NCBI GenBank assembly: GCA_020852965.1
Contig: JADYZV010000100.1
Coordinates: 1-64,000 of the forward strand
DNA length: 64,000 nt
Origin: Pirellulaceae bacterium
Lineage (GTDB): Bacteria; Planctomycetota; Planctomycetia; Pirellulales; Pirellulaceae
Direction of reading: 5' to 3'
Both the position numbers and the translations under genes were made by a program. How positions within the stretch are numbered: the stretch's first letter is position 1; every line of letters begins with the position of its first letter. The notes beneath the pieces are model-generated. The model did not search any database. It worked only from the letters and a program-made list of their open reading frames with translations, and had not been told where the DNA came from. Positions 1-7,252 of the stretch are shown here, one piece after another.

Positions 1-428
1 CACTCAGAAACTGATCCATGGTTCCTAAAATGACCGTTTTAAAAAATCAACCGAAAGTTGACCGTGGAGCGTTCGCAAATATTTTTTTTATTCTCAACTC
101 TTGATTTCCACATGGCAGTCTCCAAAGTTTATCAGGTCCACACTGCGTCAAGCTCTCATCGGATTCAGTGCGTGCAATGGAATAAGCAGAATGCAATACG
201 TGAGTACGCGAAATGAGAGTCGGGACTCGCAGGATAGCCCCGGTGGTTTGTTGATGGCAACGCGTTGGTTGTCAACCGGGGGCTTGAGCGGTGGAACTGC
301 GGAGTTGGCTCGTCTTCCGACAGTTTCGCTTGCGCTTCACCATCGACTAACAAAATCCGCTGTTCCAGCGCTATATGCAAAGTGCGTCCGGGCAACGCGG
401 AACGCAATAACTGAAATGGAAACGCAAG
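1..428. other. Non-coding stretch, no supported gene
   Basis: I see no convincing gene here. Short open frames exist on both strands, but they overlap each other, have no recognisable domain or signal peptide, and no good ribosome-binding site. The stretch lies downstream of the minus-strand lipoprotein gene and could hold its 3' region or the remains of a decayed gene. Confidence 0.4.
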
Positions 429-773
429 TTATTTTGAGGCGGCGACTGCTTCTTCAATCGCTTTGATCGCGGCTTCGGCATCCGAACGTACTTTGTCGTC
501 CTTCGTTTCTTCAATCGCTTTACGCAATTCGGGAAGCGCTGGCTCTGCGAAGGCTCCCATTTGCCCGAGATTTCGAGCCGCTTGGGCATTCTTCTTAAGA
601 TTTTCCTTGCGATGCAGCATTTCGATCAGATAATCCATGGTCTCTTGTTGGGACTTGGCCATTTGCCCTGGCGCTTGTGGTTCCGTGGCGGTGGGGACCG
701 GATCGCCACCACAGCCGGAAATTCCCAAGCATCCGGCCAGTAAACACGCAAAAAAAGCAACTCGCATATTCAA
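429..773 (-). CDS. Small lipoprotein with a HEAT-like repeat
   Basis: A short exported protein of about 112-114 residues. The N-terminus is a hydrophobic signal ending in a lipobox-like GISGC followed by GGD, so it is probably lipidated and anchored in a membrane. After a Pro/Thr/Gln-rich linker, the C-terminal half (LGQMGAFAEPALPELRKAI, then VRSDAEAAIKAI) looks like one HEAT/PBS-lyase-type helical repeat, usually a protein-binding fold. A TTG start at 773 is favoured by a GGAG six bases upstream; the ATG at 767 (MRVAFF) is the alternative. It stands alone between repeats and non-coding DNA. The partner is unknown. Confident that it is a gene, less so about the repeat assignment. Confidence 0.7.
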   Translation of the reverse strand: MNMRVAFFACLLAGCLGISGCGGDPVPTATEPQAPGQMAKSQQETMDYLIEMLHRKENLKKNAQAARNLGQMGAFAEPALPELRKAIEETKDDKVRSDAEAAIKAIEEAVAASK

Positions 774-851
774 TTCTGTCTCCTTGAGGGTGAAGCCGCC
801 CTCCGATCGCTCAAGCGTTGAGTTCGTTTAGCGCGGCAACTTGATTTTGGT

Positions 852-952
852 GTAGTGGACGAGGCAACGAGTCCGTTTGGATATAGTGGGCGAGGCAACG
901 AGAGTTCCTGGAACTCGATATGCTCCAGGGGGCTCGTTGCCTCGTCCGCTAC
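852..952. repeat. Cluster of a dispersed repeat (two direct, one inverted copy)
   Basis: Three copies of a roughly 20-base unit with core CGAGGCAACGAG lie at 852-874 (plus), 884-903 (plus, one change) and 931-952 (minus). The outer, opposed copies could pair into a long hairpin. The same unit recurs at about 4565-4586 and 4611-4633, so it is a family dispersed in intergenic DNA. No coding role is visible. Confidence 0.75.
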
Positions 953-977
953 AGTTCTAGTTGAATATAAGGATGTC

Positions 978-1010
978 CAAGCAGCGTCGGCATTGTGCCG
1001 ACGCTGCTTG
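978..1010 (-). terminator. 15-bp perfect hairpin after the first DUF1559 gene
   Basis: Bases 978-992 pair perfectly with 996-1010 around a three-base loop. The hairpin lies 15 bases past the stop of the minus-strand DUF1559 gene, where a transcription terminator would be expected. No clear U-run follows it on the minus strand, so an mRNA 3'-end stabiliser is also possible. Confidence 0.5.
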
Positions 1011-1025
1011 TACGATCACTTAAAA

Positions 1026-2159
1026 TCATTCGGTATGCGAGACAACTTCACCGCCAGCGATTGTCGACATGCCACGATAGGTGAGCATATCGATCGATGC
1101 GCTGATGAAGTGAACCGAACCGTCAGCGTAGGCGAACTGTCCGCCACCGGTGTGTTGGCTGCGGAAGTTCGAGGTGCTATTGAGGCCTCCGTTGGCGCTG
1201 CTACGTGCGTCACGTTGCTGCGCCTTGCGGTCGCCTCCCAATGCCATCCAACTGTCGGTGACCGGCCACTTGTTGAGGCGTTCCATCGTGCAACCGAAGG
1301 CGCTGGTTCCCAACACGGCTGGTTGATCTTCATCGCCGGGTTGAGCAATTATCCAACCAGTATTGGCTGGAAAGCGTTGCCCGTTGAACACTGGGTCGGT
1401 GCAGTTAACGCCGCGACACAACGGCCAATTGTCACCACCGGCCGCTTCACCAATTGCATAGGTATTGCTGGTTCCGTCGGTAATCTCGCCGATCTTTACG
1501 ACGAGAGCGCGATTGAACATCCCTTTTTCCGATGCGGGGATCGGACCATGGGTATAGCCTTTCTTAGCTCCCCGCTGTGGTCGTCCGTTAGCAGGTAAAA
1601 TAAAGCCAGAAACGTTCTGGTCCTGTCGATCCCAATCAACTGCCCAGGAGTCGTTGACACCCTTGCAAAATGCATAGTTCATCGCTGCGAACTGTGGTAC
1701 ACCTACGCTTGGGTTATGAATTTCATCACCGGCGGGACCCCACAAGGCGACTGGGTTCAACGAACCACCGGCCGAGGATGGGCAGACGCAAAAAGGAAGC
1801 ACGGCCTTTTCGATGTCAGAGTCTGCGACGGCGCTGTACCAGTCTCCAGTGACGTCGGGCACGCTCAGAACATTCGCCTGCTCAACATAGGGCAGCAAAC
1901 CGGTGACCGTACCATTCTTGGTGTAAATGAAGCCATCGCCTGCGGCGCGGGGCTCATCGCCAATTGGGAACGCGCGATACACGTCGTGGAAAACGTGGCA
2001 GGCGAGCCCCAACTGCTTCAAATTATTGGAGCACTGCATGCGGCGGGCCGCCTCGCGTGCCGCCTGGACGGCTGGCAATAGCAAGCCTACCAAGATGCCG
2101 ATGATGGCAATCACCACCAGCAGTTCCACGAGTGTGAAACCTCGGAAATGTCTTCTCAT
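1026..2159 (-). CDS. DUF1559 prepilin-like protein
   Basis: A 377-residue protein of the planctomycete DUF1559 (SBP_bac_10) family. It begins with a type IV pilin-like leader: short basic stretch, cleavage motif RGFTLVELL near residue 7, then a hydrophobic helix. The body carries the family segments AREAARRMQCSNNLKQLGLA near residue 40 and the C-terminal AYADGSVHFIS (the H-X9-DG signature). It is probably processed by a prepilin peptidase and held in the inner membrane or a pseudopilus; the family's function is not settled. ATG start with AAAGG upstream. Its promoter and leader closely match those of the second DUF1559 gene at 3096-4142. Confidence 0.93.
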   Translation of the reverse strand: MRRHFRGFTLVELLVVIAIIGILVGLLLPAVQAAREAARRMQCSNNLKQLGLACHVFHDVYRAFPIGDEPRAAGDGFIYTKNGTVTGLLPYVEQANVLSVPDVTGDWYSAVADSDIEKAVLPFCVCPSSAGGSLNPVALWGPAGDEIHNPSVGVPQFAAMNYAFCKGVNDSWAVDWDRQDQNVSGFILPANGRPQRGAKKGYTHGPIPASEKGMFNRALVVKIGEITDGTSNTYAIGEAAGGDNWPLCRGVNCTDPVFNGQRFPANTGWIIAQPGDEDQPAVLGTSAFGCTMERLNKWPVTDSWMALGGDRKAQQRDARSSANGGLNSTSNFRSQHTGGGQFAYADGSVHFISASIDMLTYRGMSTIAGGEVVSHTE

Positions 2160-2345
2160 AACATAAACCTTTCAAAGAACATGAAAGAAACCAAAGGATG
2201 GTAACCGGTCGGAGTTGACCGCCACCCGAGTAAACCTAAAGCCACCGGATTGTGGCAAGAGGAGGAGCCGCAATTAAGTCTAACTGGAAAGTTTGCGAAG
2301 TGAAGTTTCGCTGGAAAGTCTCCGGAAAAGTATACTCGAACGAGC

Positions 2346-2396
2346 TGGATTATTTCACATAGATGGATTATTTCACAAAGCGGGGTGTTCTGTCAA
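2346..2396 (-). promoter_or_regulatory. Sigma70-like promoter and paired repeat for DUF1559 gene 1
   Basis: On the minus strand a perfect TTGACA (2391-2396) is followed after 18 bases by AATAAT (2367-2372). The -10 sits inside a 14-base element, TGTGAAATAATCCA on the minus strand (2364-2377), which is repeated 18 bases further downstream (2346-2359). The same layout occurs before the second DUF1559 gene. A start near 2359 would give a leader of about 200 bases. Confidence 0.6.
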
Positions 2397-2504
2397 GTGT
2401 TTTGGAGCGACCATCGACATTTTTAGCTACATTGAGCAACGGTAACGAGGGATTGCCTTGAATTAGCGGTCGTTGCGAAGGTCTACGATTCGCACGCTTT
2501 GCTG

Positions 2505-2545
2505 TAAAAAAAGAAAACCGGCGGCATCTGTTGATGCCGCCGGTT
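2505..2545 (-). terminator. Strong intrinsic terminator
   Basis: Bases 2516-2528 pair perfectly with 2533-2545 (13-bp GC-rich stem, TGTT loop on the plus strand). Read on the minus strand, the stem is followed by a T-rich run at 2515-2506. It ends the minus-strand DUF1559/lipoprotein operon at 2605-4142. Confidence 0.9.
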
Positions 2546-2604
2546 GATTGGATTTCCTTCTGACCAAGTAAAACCCAGCCAGAGTTTGCGTCAAAGTCGA
2601 AAAG

Positions 2605-3063
2605 CTATTTCTTCTTTTCTACTTCGAGTGCGAACACGTTTTCCTTGCCTTTTTCAACCACCTGCCTGAGATCAGTCGAGGTTGCCAAGGAATACTTGTC
2701 GGCGATGCGGTTTTTTTTGCCGCTCGAGTTATTGGTCATGTTCTCGGCCGCACGCCCTAGGAACTTGTCGTTGTAGACGGTCATGTCCTTTAGGGTGATA
2801 CGGTGGGTTCCAAGCGCAGCCCCTTGCCGCTTACCATCGTCGGTTGTCAGTACAAAATGTCCTTGTTCATCTGTGCTGGCAAATGATCGAGGGCCTTCGG
2901 ATTCAGGCCAAAACTCAACCATGATTCTCTCCAATGGCTGGCCGTCGAGCGTTACAGTCCCCTCGACAGGTACGATGGTGATCCCGTCACCACCGCACCC
3001 CAGTAAGAACATCACGCCGACGGCTAAGAAACACCGAACTGTCGTATGCCCCAATTTCAACAC
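2605..3063 (-). CDS. Lipoprotein with a carboxypeptidase-regulatory-like fold
   Basis: A 152-residue exported protein. A hydrophobic signal ends in a lipobox (FLLGC, then GGDG), followed by a transthyretin/carboxypeptidase-regulatory-like beta sandwich: VEGTVTLDGQPLE, then ASTDEQGHFVLTT and GTHRITLKD. Small lipoproteins of this type commonly sit beside DUF1559 genes in planctomycetes. I place the start at the GTG at 3063 because GGAGG lies five bases upstream; the frame is open further up, to a TTG at 3084. It follows DUF1559 gene 2 by 32 bases, shares its promoter, and ends before a strong terminator. The role is unknown; surface or periplasmic binding is a guess. Confidence 0.82.
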   Translation of the reverse strand: MLKLGHTTVRCFLAVGVMFLLGCGGDGITIVPVEGTVTLDGQPLERIMVEFWPESEGPRSFASTDEQGHFVLTTDDGKRQGAALGTHRITLKDMTVYNDKFLGRAAENMTNNSSGKKNRIADKYSLATSTDLRQVVEKGKENVFALEVEKKK

Positions 3064-3095
3064 ATTTACCTCCATCGAGTTCAACGAGCAAGTGA

Positions 3096-4142
3096 CTATT
3101 CGAGCGATGTGGCGACTTCGCCGTTGCTACGTGTCCCCAAAGCATTGTAGGTGATGGGAGAGACGCTCTGCGAAATAAAATGTACCGAGCCGTCGGCGTA
3201 AGCGAACTGAGCGCCACCGGTGTGCATGCTACCGAACGCGTTGATGCGATCGTCAAACAAGGCCTGTCCAACCGCGCCGGGCAAGCTGGCAAGGTTAGCG
3301 GGTAGCACGAAGTTCAATGGCGTCGCTGTTCCTAGGAACGAGTCGCCTTCAGCACCAAACCAGCACCAACCCCAGTCCCTGATTTTGTCACCGGTTACCG
3401 TATCGAAAATCACGTCTTGATACATGCGTTCACCAAGCATCAGCGTGTTGCTGGTGCCGTCGGTCGCGTCGCGAATGCCGTAGCGCTTGCAACGTGTAAA
3501 TAGGCCGTTGGAGAGTGCGCCACCCGGGGATGGGTAAGCAGTGACCGGATAGGTCGGGTTGAACAGACAGGTGCGGTCCGTTTTGTCTCTTGGATACCCC
3601 ACGTAACCAGCACAGCCAAAGTAGTGATTGCGGAAGTAAATCTCTGGAGGCGTATCCCAAGCGGTAGGCTCATTCCAGTTGCCGCCAGGATTGGATGGGC
3701 AAATCAGCGTAGGGACAACTTGCTTCATGAAGTAATCGCCAGTCCACAGCGCGGTTTCCCCAGGGCCGATTTTATTGTTATCGAAAACCATCTGATCCCA
3801 CCGGGCATACAAATTGCCTTGCTCGATGAACGGCAGGGCTTGATGCCAAATGGCGTAGCGACGGTCCCGTGGAGGAATGCCACCTGGAGGTGTTGGCAAA
3901 TTGACATCGGGGTGCGGGAAATTCGTAGTGTGACGCAACATGCCGTAGGGAAATTTGTTGTGGGTGTCATGATGCATGTGCATCGCGAGACCAAGTTGCT
4001 TCAAATTATTGGAGCATTGCATGCGGCGCGCTGCCTCGCGCGCGGCCTGAACAGCAGGCAACAATAGGCCTACCAAGATGCCGATGATGGCGATCACCAC
4101 CAGCAATTCTACAAGCGTGAAACCTCGATCATCTCTTCTCAC
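3096..4142 (-). CDS. DUF1559 prepilin-like protein (second copy)
   Basis: A 348-residue paralogue of the protein at 1026-2159. The leader RGFTLVELLVVIAIIGILV and the following AARRMQCSNNLKQLGLA are identical to the first copy; the middle differs strongly, and the end keeps AYADGSVHFIS. It is expected at the inner membrane after prepilin-peptidase cleavage. The start is GTG at 4142 with AAAGGG seven bases before it. It is the first gene of an operon with the lipoprotein at 2605-3063. The near-identical leaders and promoters suggest a fairly recent duplication, or selection on the 5' part, while the variable middle may set what each copy binds. Confidence 0.93.
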   Translation of the reverse strand: MRRDDRGFTLVELLVVIAIIGILVGLLLPAVQAAREAARRMQCSNNLKQLGLAMHMHHDTHNKFPYGMLRHTTNFPHPDVNLPTPPGGIPPRDRRYAIWHQALPFIEQGNLYARWDQMVFDNNKIGPGETALWTGDYFMKQVVPTLICPSNPGGNWNEPTAWDTPPEIYFRNHYFGCAGYVGYPRDKTDRTCLFNPTYPVTAYPSPGGALSNGLFTRCKRYGIRDATDGTSNTLMLGERMYQDVIFDTVTGDKIRDWGWCWFGAEGDSFLGTATPLNFVLPANLASLPGAVGQALFDDRINAFGSMHTGGAQFAYADGSVHFISQSVSPITYNALGTRSNGEVATSLE

Positions 4143-4297
4143 GACTTAACCCTTTCATGAACATGAAGGAACGAATAAAGTGGAAACGGTCGAACGTAAC
4201 CGCCACCAACTAAAACCCAACGCCAGCGAGAGTGGCGACAGGAACAGACGCAAAAAGTCAGGCTGAAATATCTCAAGAAAAGCGAACTCGAACGAGC

Positions 4298-4348
4298 TGG
4301 ATCATTTCACACCTGTGGATTATTTCACAGAGCATGGTATCCTGTCAA
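4298..4348 (-). promoter_or_regulatory. Sigma70-like promoter and paired repeat for DUF1559 gene 2
   Basis: On the minus strand TTGACA (4343-4348), an 18-base spacer and AATAAT (4319-4324). The 14-base element covering the -10 (4316-4329) is repeated with one change at 4298-4311. Sequence, spacing and distance to the start codon mirror the promoter at 2346-2396. Confidence 0.6.
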
Positions 4349-4564
4349 GTCTCTAGAGGCGAGATATCGTTATTTTCCTCCACGTTAAGGAACGTTAATG
4401 GGTGACGGTCTTATATTAGCGATAGCACGAAGCCTTTAGCTTGCAGTTCTTTCCTCTTCGCAATCGACCAACAGGTCTCCATTTCCCAGGGTTTTCAGGC
4501 TACCATTTCTGTAAATTTGAACCAAGCTCGTGGGAGCCAGGGGCAGTCGTGGCGGCGCGGAGGA

Positions 4565-4633
4565 GACTCGTTACCTCGTCCACTACATGGAATACATGGA
4601 ACTTTTGATGGGACTCGTTGCCTCGTCCACTAC
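4565..4633. repeat. Two direct copies of the dispersed CTCGTTGCCTCG repeat
   Basis: Copies at 4565-4586 (one change) and 4611-4633, both opposite in orientation to the copies at 852-903. They lie in the 565-base gap between the divergent DUF1559 and acyltransferase genes. A TATAAA at 4657-4662 downstream is a possible -10 for the acyltransferase gene but lacks a clear -35. Nothing else is recognisable in the gap. Confidence 0.7.
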
Positions 4634-4707
4634 GCGGAACTTATACGTGGGTGCCCTATAAAATGAAACGCAAAACAACATCTTTTCTCGGAGCGAACGG
4701 TTAAACT

Positions 4708-5949
4708 ATGTTCATCAAACTCCCTCCTGCCGCCGATAGCCCAACGCCCGGCAAGCGACTCGTTTCACTCGACCAATTCCGCGGCTATACCGTGATCGGC
4801 ATGTTCTTAGTCAACTACTTCGGTAGTTACGCGGTCTGTCCGCAAGTGCTCAGGCATACGCACGACTACTGCAGCTATGCCGATACGATCATGCCCCATT
4901 TTCTATTCGCGGTCGGGTTTGCACTGCGGCTCACCTTCGGTCGTCGCGTCGAGGCGCAAGGGACGGCCGCTGCATACGGGCGAATGGTGCGACGACTGCT
5001 GGGACTCATCCTGGTGTGCTTGGTGGTCTACACCGTCGGCCCGCGGGCCGAGAACTGGGAGCAACTCAAACAGATTGGCTTTTGGGGAGCGATTAGCGAA
5101 CCACTCAAACGCGACTGGTTTCAAACGCTGATGCATATTGCCGTCACGTCGCTGTGGGTCTTGCCGGTGCTGCGCAGCGGAGCTGCGACACGAATTGCGT
5201 GGATGGTCGGCTCGGGATTGGCCCACGTCGGATTGTCGTATTGGTTTGCTTTCACCTGGGTCAACACCGCGCCCAACGGCATCGATGGTGGCCCGCTTGG
5301 ATTTCTCACATGGTGCATTCCCACACTCGTGGGCACGCTAGCGTGTGATATCTTCGTCAAGCCACGTGAGCAACTGCATCTCTTCTCACCGACGCTGTTC
5401 AAAGTGGCTCTGGCTTCCTTTGCGATAATGGCCTTCGCCTGGGTAATCTCGTGCGGCACGCGATTGTACGATGTGCCCGAGTCGCAGGTTGAAGCCCTGC
5501 GCGACGAGAAATTGGCACCCGATCCAGTCTGGCCGGCAGCCGAGCGGTTCGAAGCCAAGAGCGGGCAAGGCTGGCAGGCGTGGCTGGCCGAACCGCCGTT
5601 TGTAAAACCACCCGATGACGCTCATCGCAAGTGGAACTACTGGATGATGAGCCAGCGCGCCGGAACGCTGTCGTACCCGACGTTTGCGGCGGGCTTCTCG
5701 CTACTCGTCTATCTGCTATTCTTCATCGCTTGCGACTTGTACGGGTGGCAACTTGCCTTCTTCCGCACGTTCGGAACCAATGCGTTGTTGGGCTACGTGC
5801 TGCATGGCATGGTGGCTAGCGCGGTAAAACCGTTCTTCCCCAAGGATTCCCCCGCGTGGTATGCGCTGACAGGCTTGTTTATATTCTTCCTGGTCACGTG
5901 GATCATCATACGGCATTTCGAGAAACAGAAAATCTTTTTGCGAGTCTAA
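4708..5949 (+). CDS. Heparan-acetyltransferase-like membrane protein (DUF5009/COG4299)
   Basis: A 413-residue polytopic membrane protein of the family related to lysosomal heparan-alpha-glucosaminide N-acetyltransferase. The signature near the N-terminus is LDQFRGYTVIGMFLVNYFG followed by YADTIMPHFLFAVGFALR. About ten hydrophobic helices are visible, with a hydrophilic loop at about residues 255-310 containing WLAEPPFVKPP and NYWMMSQRAG. Members are thought to pass acetyl groups across the membrane to a sugar; the substrate here is unknown. It is the first of a tandem pair: the next gene starts six bases after its stop and carries the same motifs. Confidence 0.85.
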   Translation: MFIKLPPAADSPTPGKRLVSLDQFRGYTVIGMFLVNYFGSYAVCPQVLRHTHDYCSYADTIMPHFLFAVGFALRLTFGRRVEAQGTAAAYGRMVRRLLGLILVCLVVYTVGPRAENWEQLKQIGFWGAISEPLKRDWFQTLMHIAVTSLWVLPVLRSGAATRIAWMVGSGLAHVGLSYWFAFTWVNTAPNGIDGGPLGFLTWCIPTLVGTLACDIFVKPREQLHLFSPTLFKVALASFAIMAFAWVISCGTRLYDVPESQVEALRDEKLAPDPVWPAAERFEAKSGQGWQAWLAEPPFVKPPDDAHRKWNYWMMSQRAGTLSYPTFAAGFSLLVYLLFFIACDLYGWQLAFFRTFGTNALLGYVLHGMVASAVKPFFPKDSPAWYALTGLFIFFLVTWIIIRHFEKQKIFLRV

Positions 5950-5955
5950 TCGCCC

Positions 5956-7236
5956 ATGAGTCTAGTAGCTACACCAACGCGTATTCAATCGCTCGATCAA
6001 TTCCGCGGCTATAGCGTGGCCGGCATGTTCGTCGTCAATTTCCTTGGCGGCTTGGCGGTTACGCATCAAGTGCTGAAGCATAATAACACGCACTTTAGTT
6101 ATGCCGATTCGATCATGCCCAGCTTTATTTTTGCTTGCGGCTATTCGTATCGCATGTCGTTCCTGAGGCGATTAGGCGATATCGGTCCAGCGGCTACGCG
6201 CTGGCGATTCATTAGTCGCAGCCTGGGATTGATCCTGCTATCGCTGATGGTCTTTGGGTTCAACGATGAGTTTAAGAAATGGTCTGAGATAAGTCTGGCG
6301 AGCGGCTTCACGTTCATTATCGAGCTACTTAAAGCCAATATGTGGGAAGTGCTGGCCATCATCGGCGCTTGTCAGATCTTAATCATGCCGTTGGTCGCCA
6401 AGAGTGTGCGCGTGCGCATCGCTGGCTTTATTGGATTGGGGGTGCTGCATGTGTTGCTATCGTGGTGGTTCAACTACGACTTTGTCTATGGCCGCCCGAA
6501 TTGGCTTGACGACTTGCTGGGGACATCGGGCAAGCGCGCATGGGATGGCGGTTTTTTCGGCTTGTTGGCTTGGTCGCAAATGATGCTGGCCGGAACGTTG
6601 GCCTATGACATCATCCAGCGTTATGCCTCGCGGGGGGCAGTCATGCAATTGGGGTTGTGGGGAATCGCGTTGATGCTGGCCGGTTATGGCTTGTCCTGCC
6701 TGACTCGACTGTACGATCTCCCAGGCGGTGCAGTGGAAGCTCAGGGCGGAGCGGCGGTGCAAGCCGTAGCCGCCACTGGCGACGAGGCAACAGGCGCGGC
6801 CAGCTCGCTGAAGGACTCACCGGTAATCCCCGACTGGTCGCAAGCCGCTGGACGGAGCTGGACAGATTTACTGGCTGAGCCACCTTTCGTGCCACCCCCG
6901 GAGGCCGAGCGGCGCGCGATCAACTACTGGATGATGGACAAGCGGCTGCCGACGCCGAGCTTTGTGTTGTTCAGTACCGGCTGTGCGATGGCCTTGTACG
7001 GTCTATTCGTGTTGGTGTGCGACATCGGCGGTTGGACTTTAGGACTGTTCCGCACGTTTGGACAGAATCCGCTGGCTGCGTATGTCATCCATCACTTTGT
7101 CGAGTCGGCAATACTCGGAGTGGTTCCCAAGGACTCTCCGGCGGCTTGGGCCACCTTGGGAATGTGCGTCGCATTTGGTATCACTTACATGTTTGTCCGC
7201 TTCTTGGAGAAGCGGGGACTCTATTTGCGTTTGTAG
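5956..7236 (+). CDS. Heparan-acetyltransferase-like membrane protein, tandem paralogue
   Basis: A 426-residue paralogue of the preceding gene: SLDQFRGYSVAGMFVVNFLG, YADSIMPSFIFACGYSYR, LLAEPPFVPPP and NYWMMDKR align segment by segment. Its hydrophilic loop at about residues 255-300 is longer and rich in Ala/Gly (VEAQGGAAVQAVAATGDEA), unlike the first copy. Helix number and order look the same, so this is a tandem duplication followed by divergence. The six-base gap makes co-transcription almost certain. The two may act as a heterodimer or on different glycans; the sequence does not decide this. Confidence 0.85.
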   Translation: MSLVATPTRIQSLDQFRGYSVAGMFVVNFLGGLAVTHQVLKHNNTHFSYADSIMPSFIFACGYSYRMSFLRRLGDIGPAATRWRFISRSLGLILLSLMVFGFNDEFKKWSEISLASGFTFIIELLKANMWEVLAIIGACQILIMPLVAKSVRVRIAGFIGLGVLHVLLSWWFNYDFVYGRPNWLDDLLGTSGKRAWDGGFFGLLAWSQMMLAGTLAYDIIQRYASRGAVMQLGLWGIALMLAGYGLSCLTRLYDLPGGAVEAQGGAAVQAVAATGDEATGAASSLKDSPVIPDWSQAAGRSWTDLLAEPPFVPPPEAERRAINYWMMDKRLPTPSFVLFSTGCAMALYGLFVLVCDIGGWTLGLFRTFGQNPLAAYVIHHFVESAILGVVPKDSPAAWATLGMCVAFGITYMFVRFLEKRGLYLRL

Positions 7237-7252
7237 CAAGTGATATGGCTCT

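Noticed and set aside
101-466. 121-codon plus-strand open frame at the left edge
   Set aside because: No domain, no good ribosome-binding site, overlaps the end of the minus-strand lipoprotein gene, and composition is unlike the neighbours.
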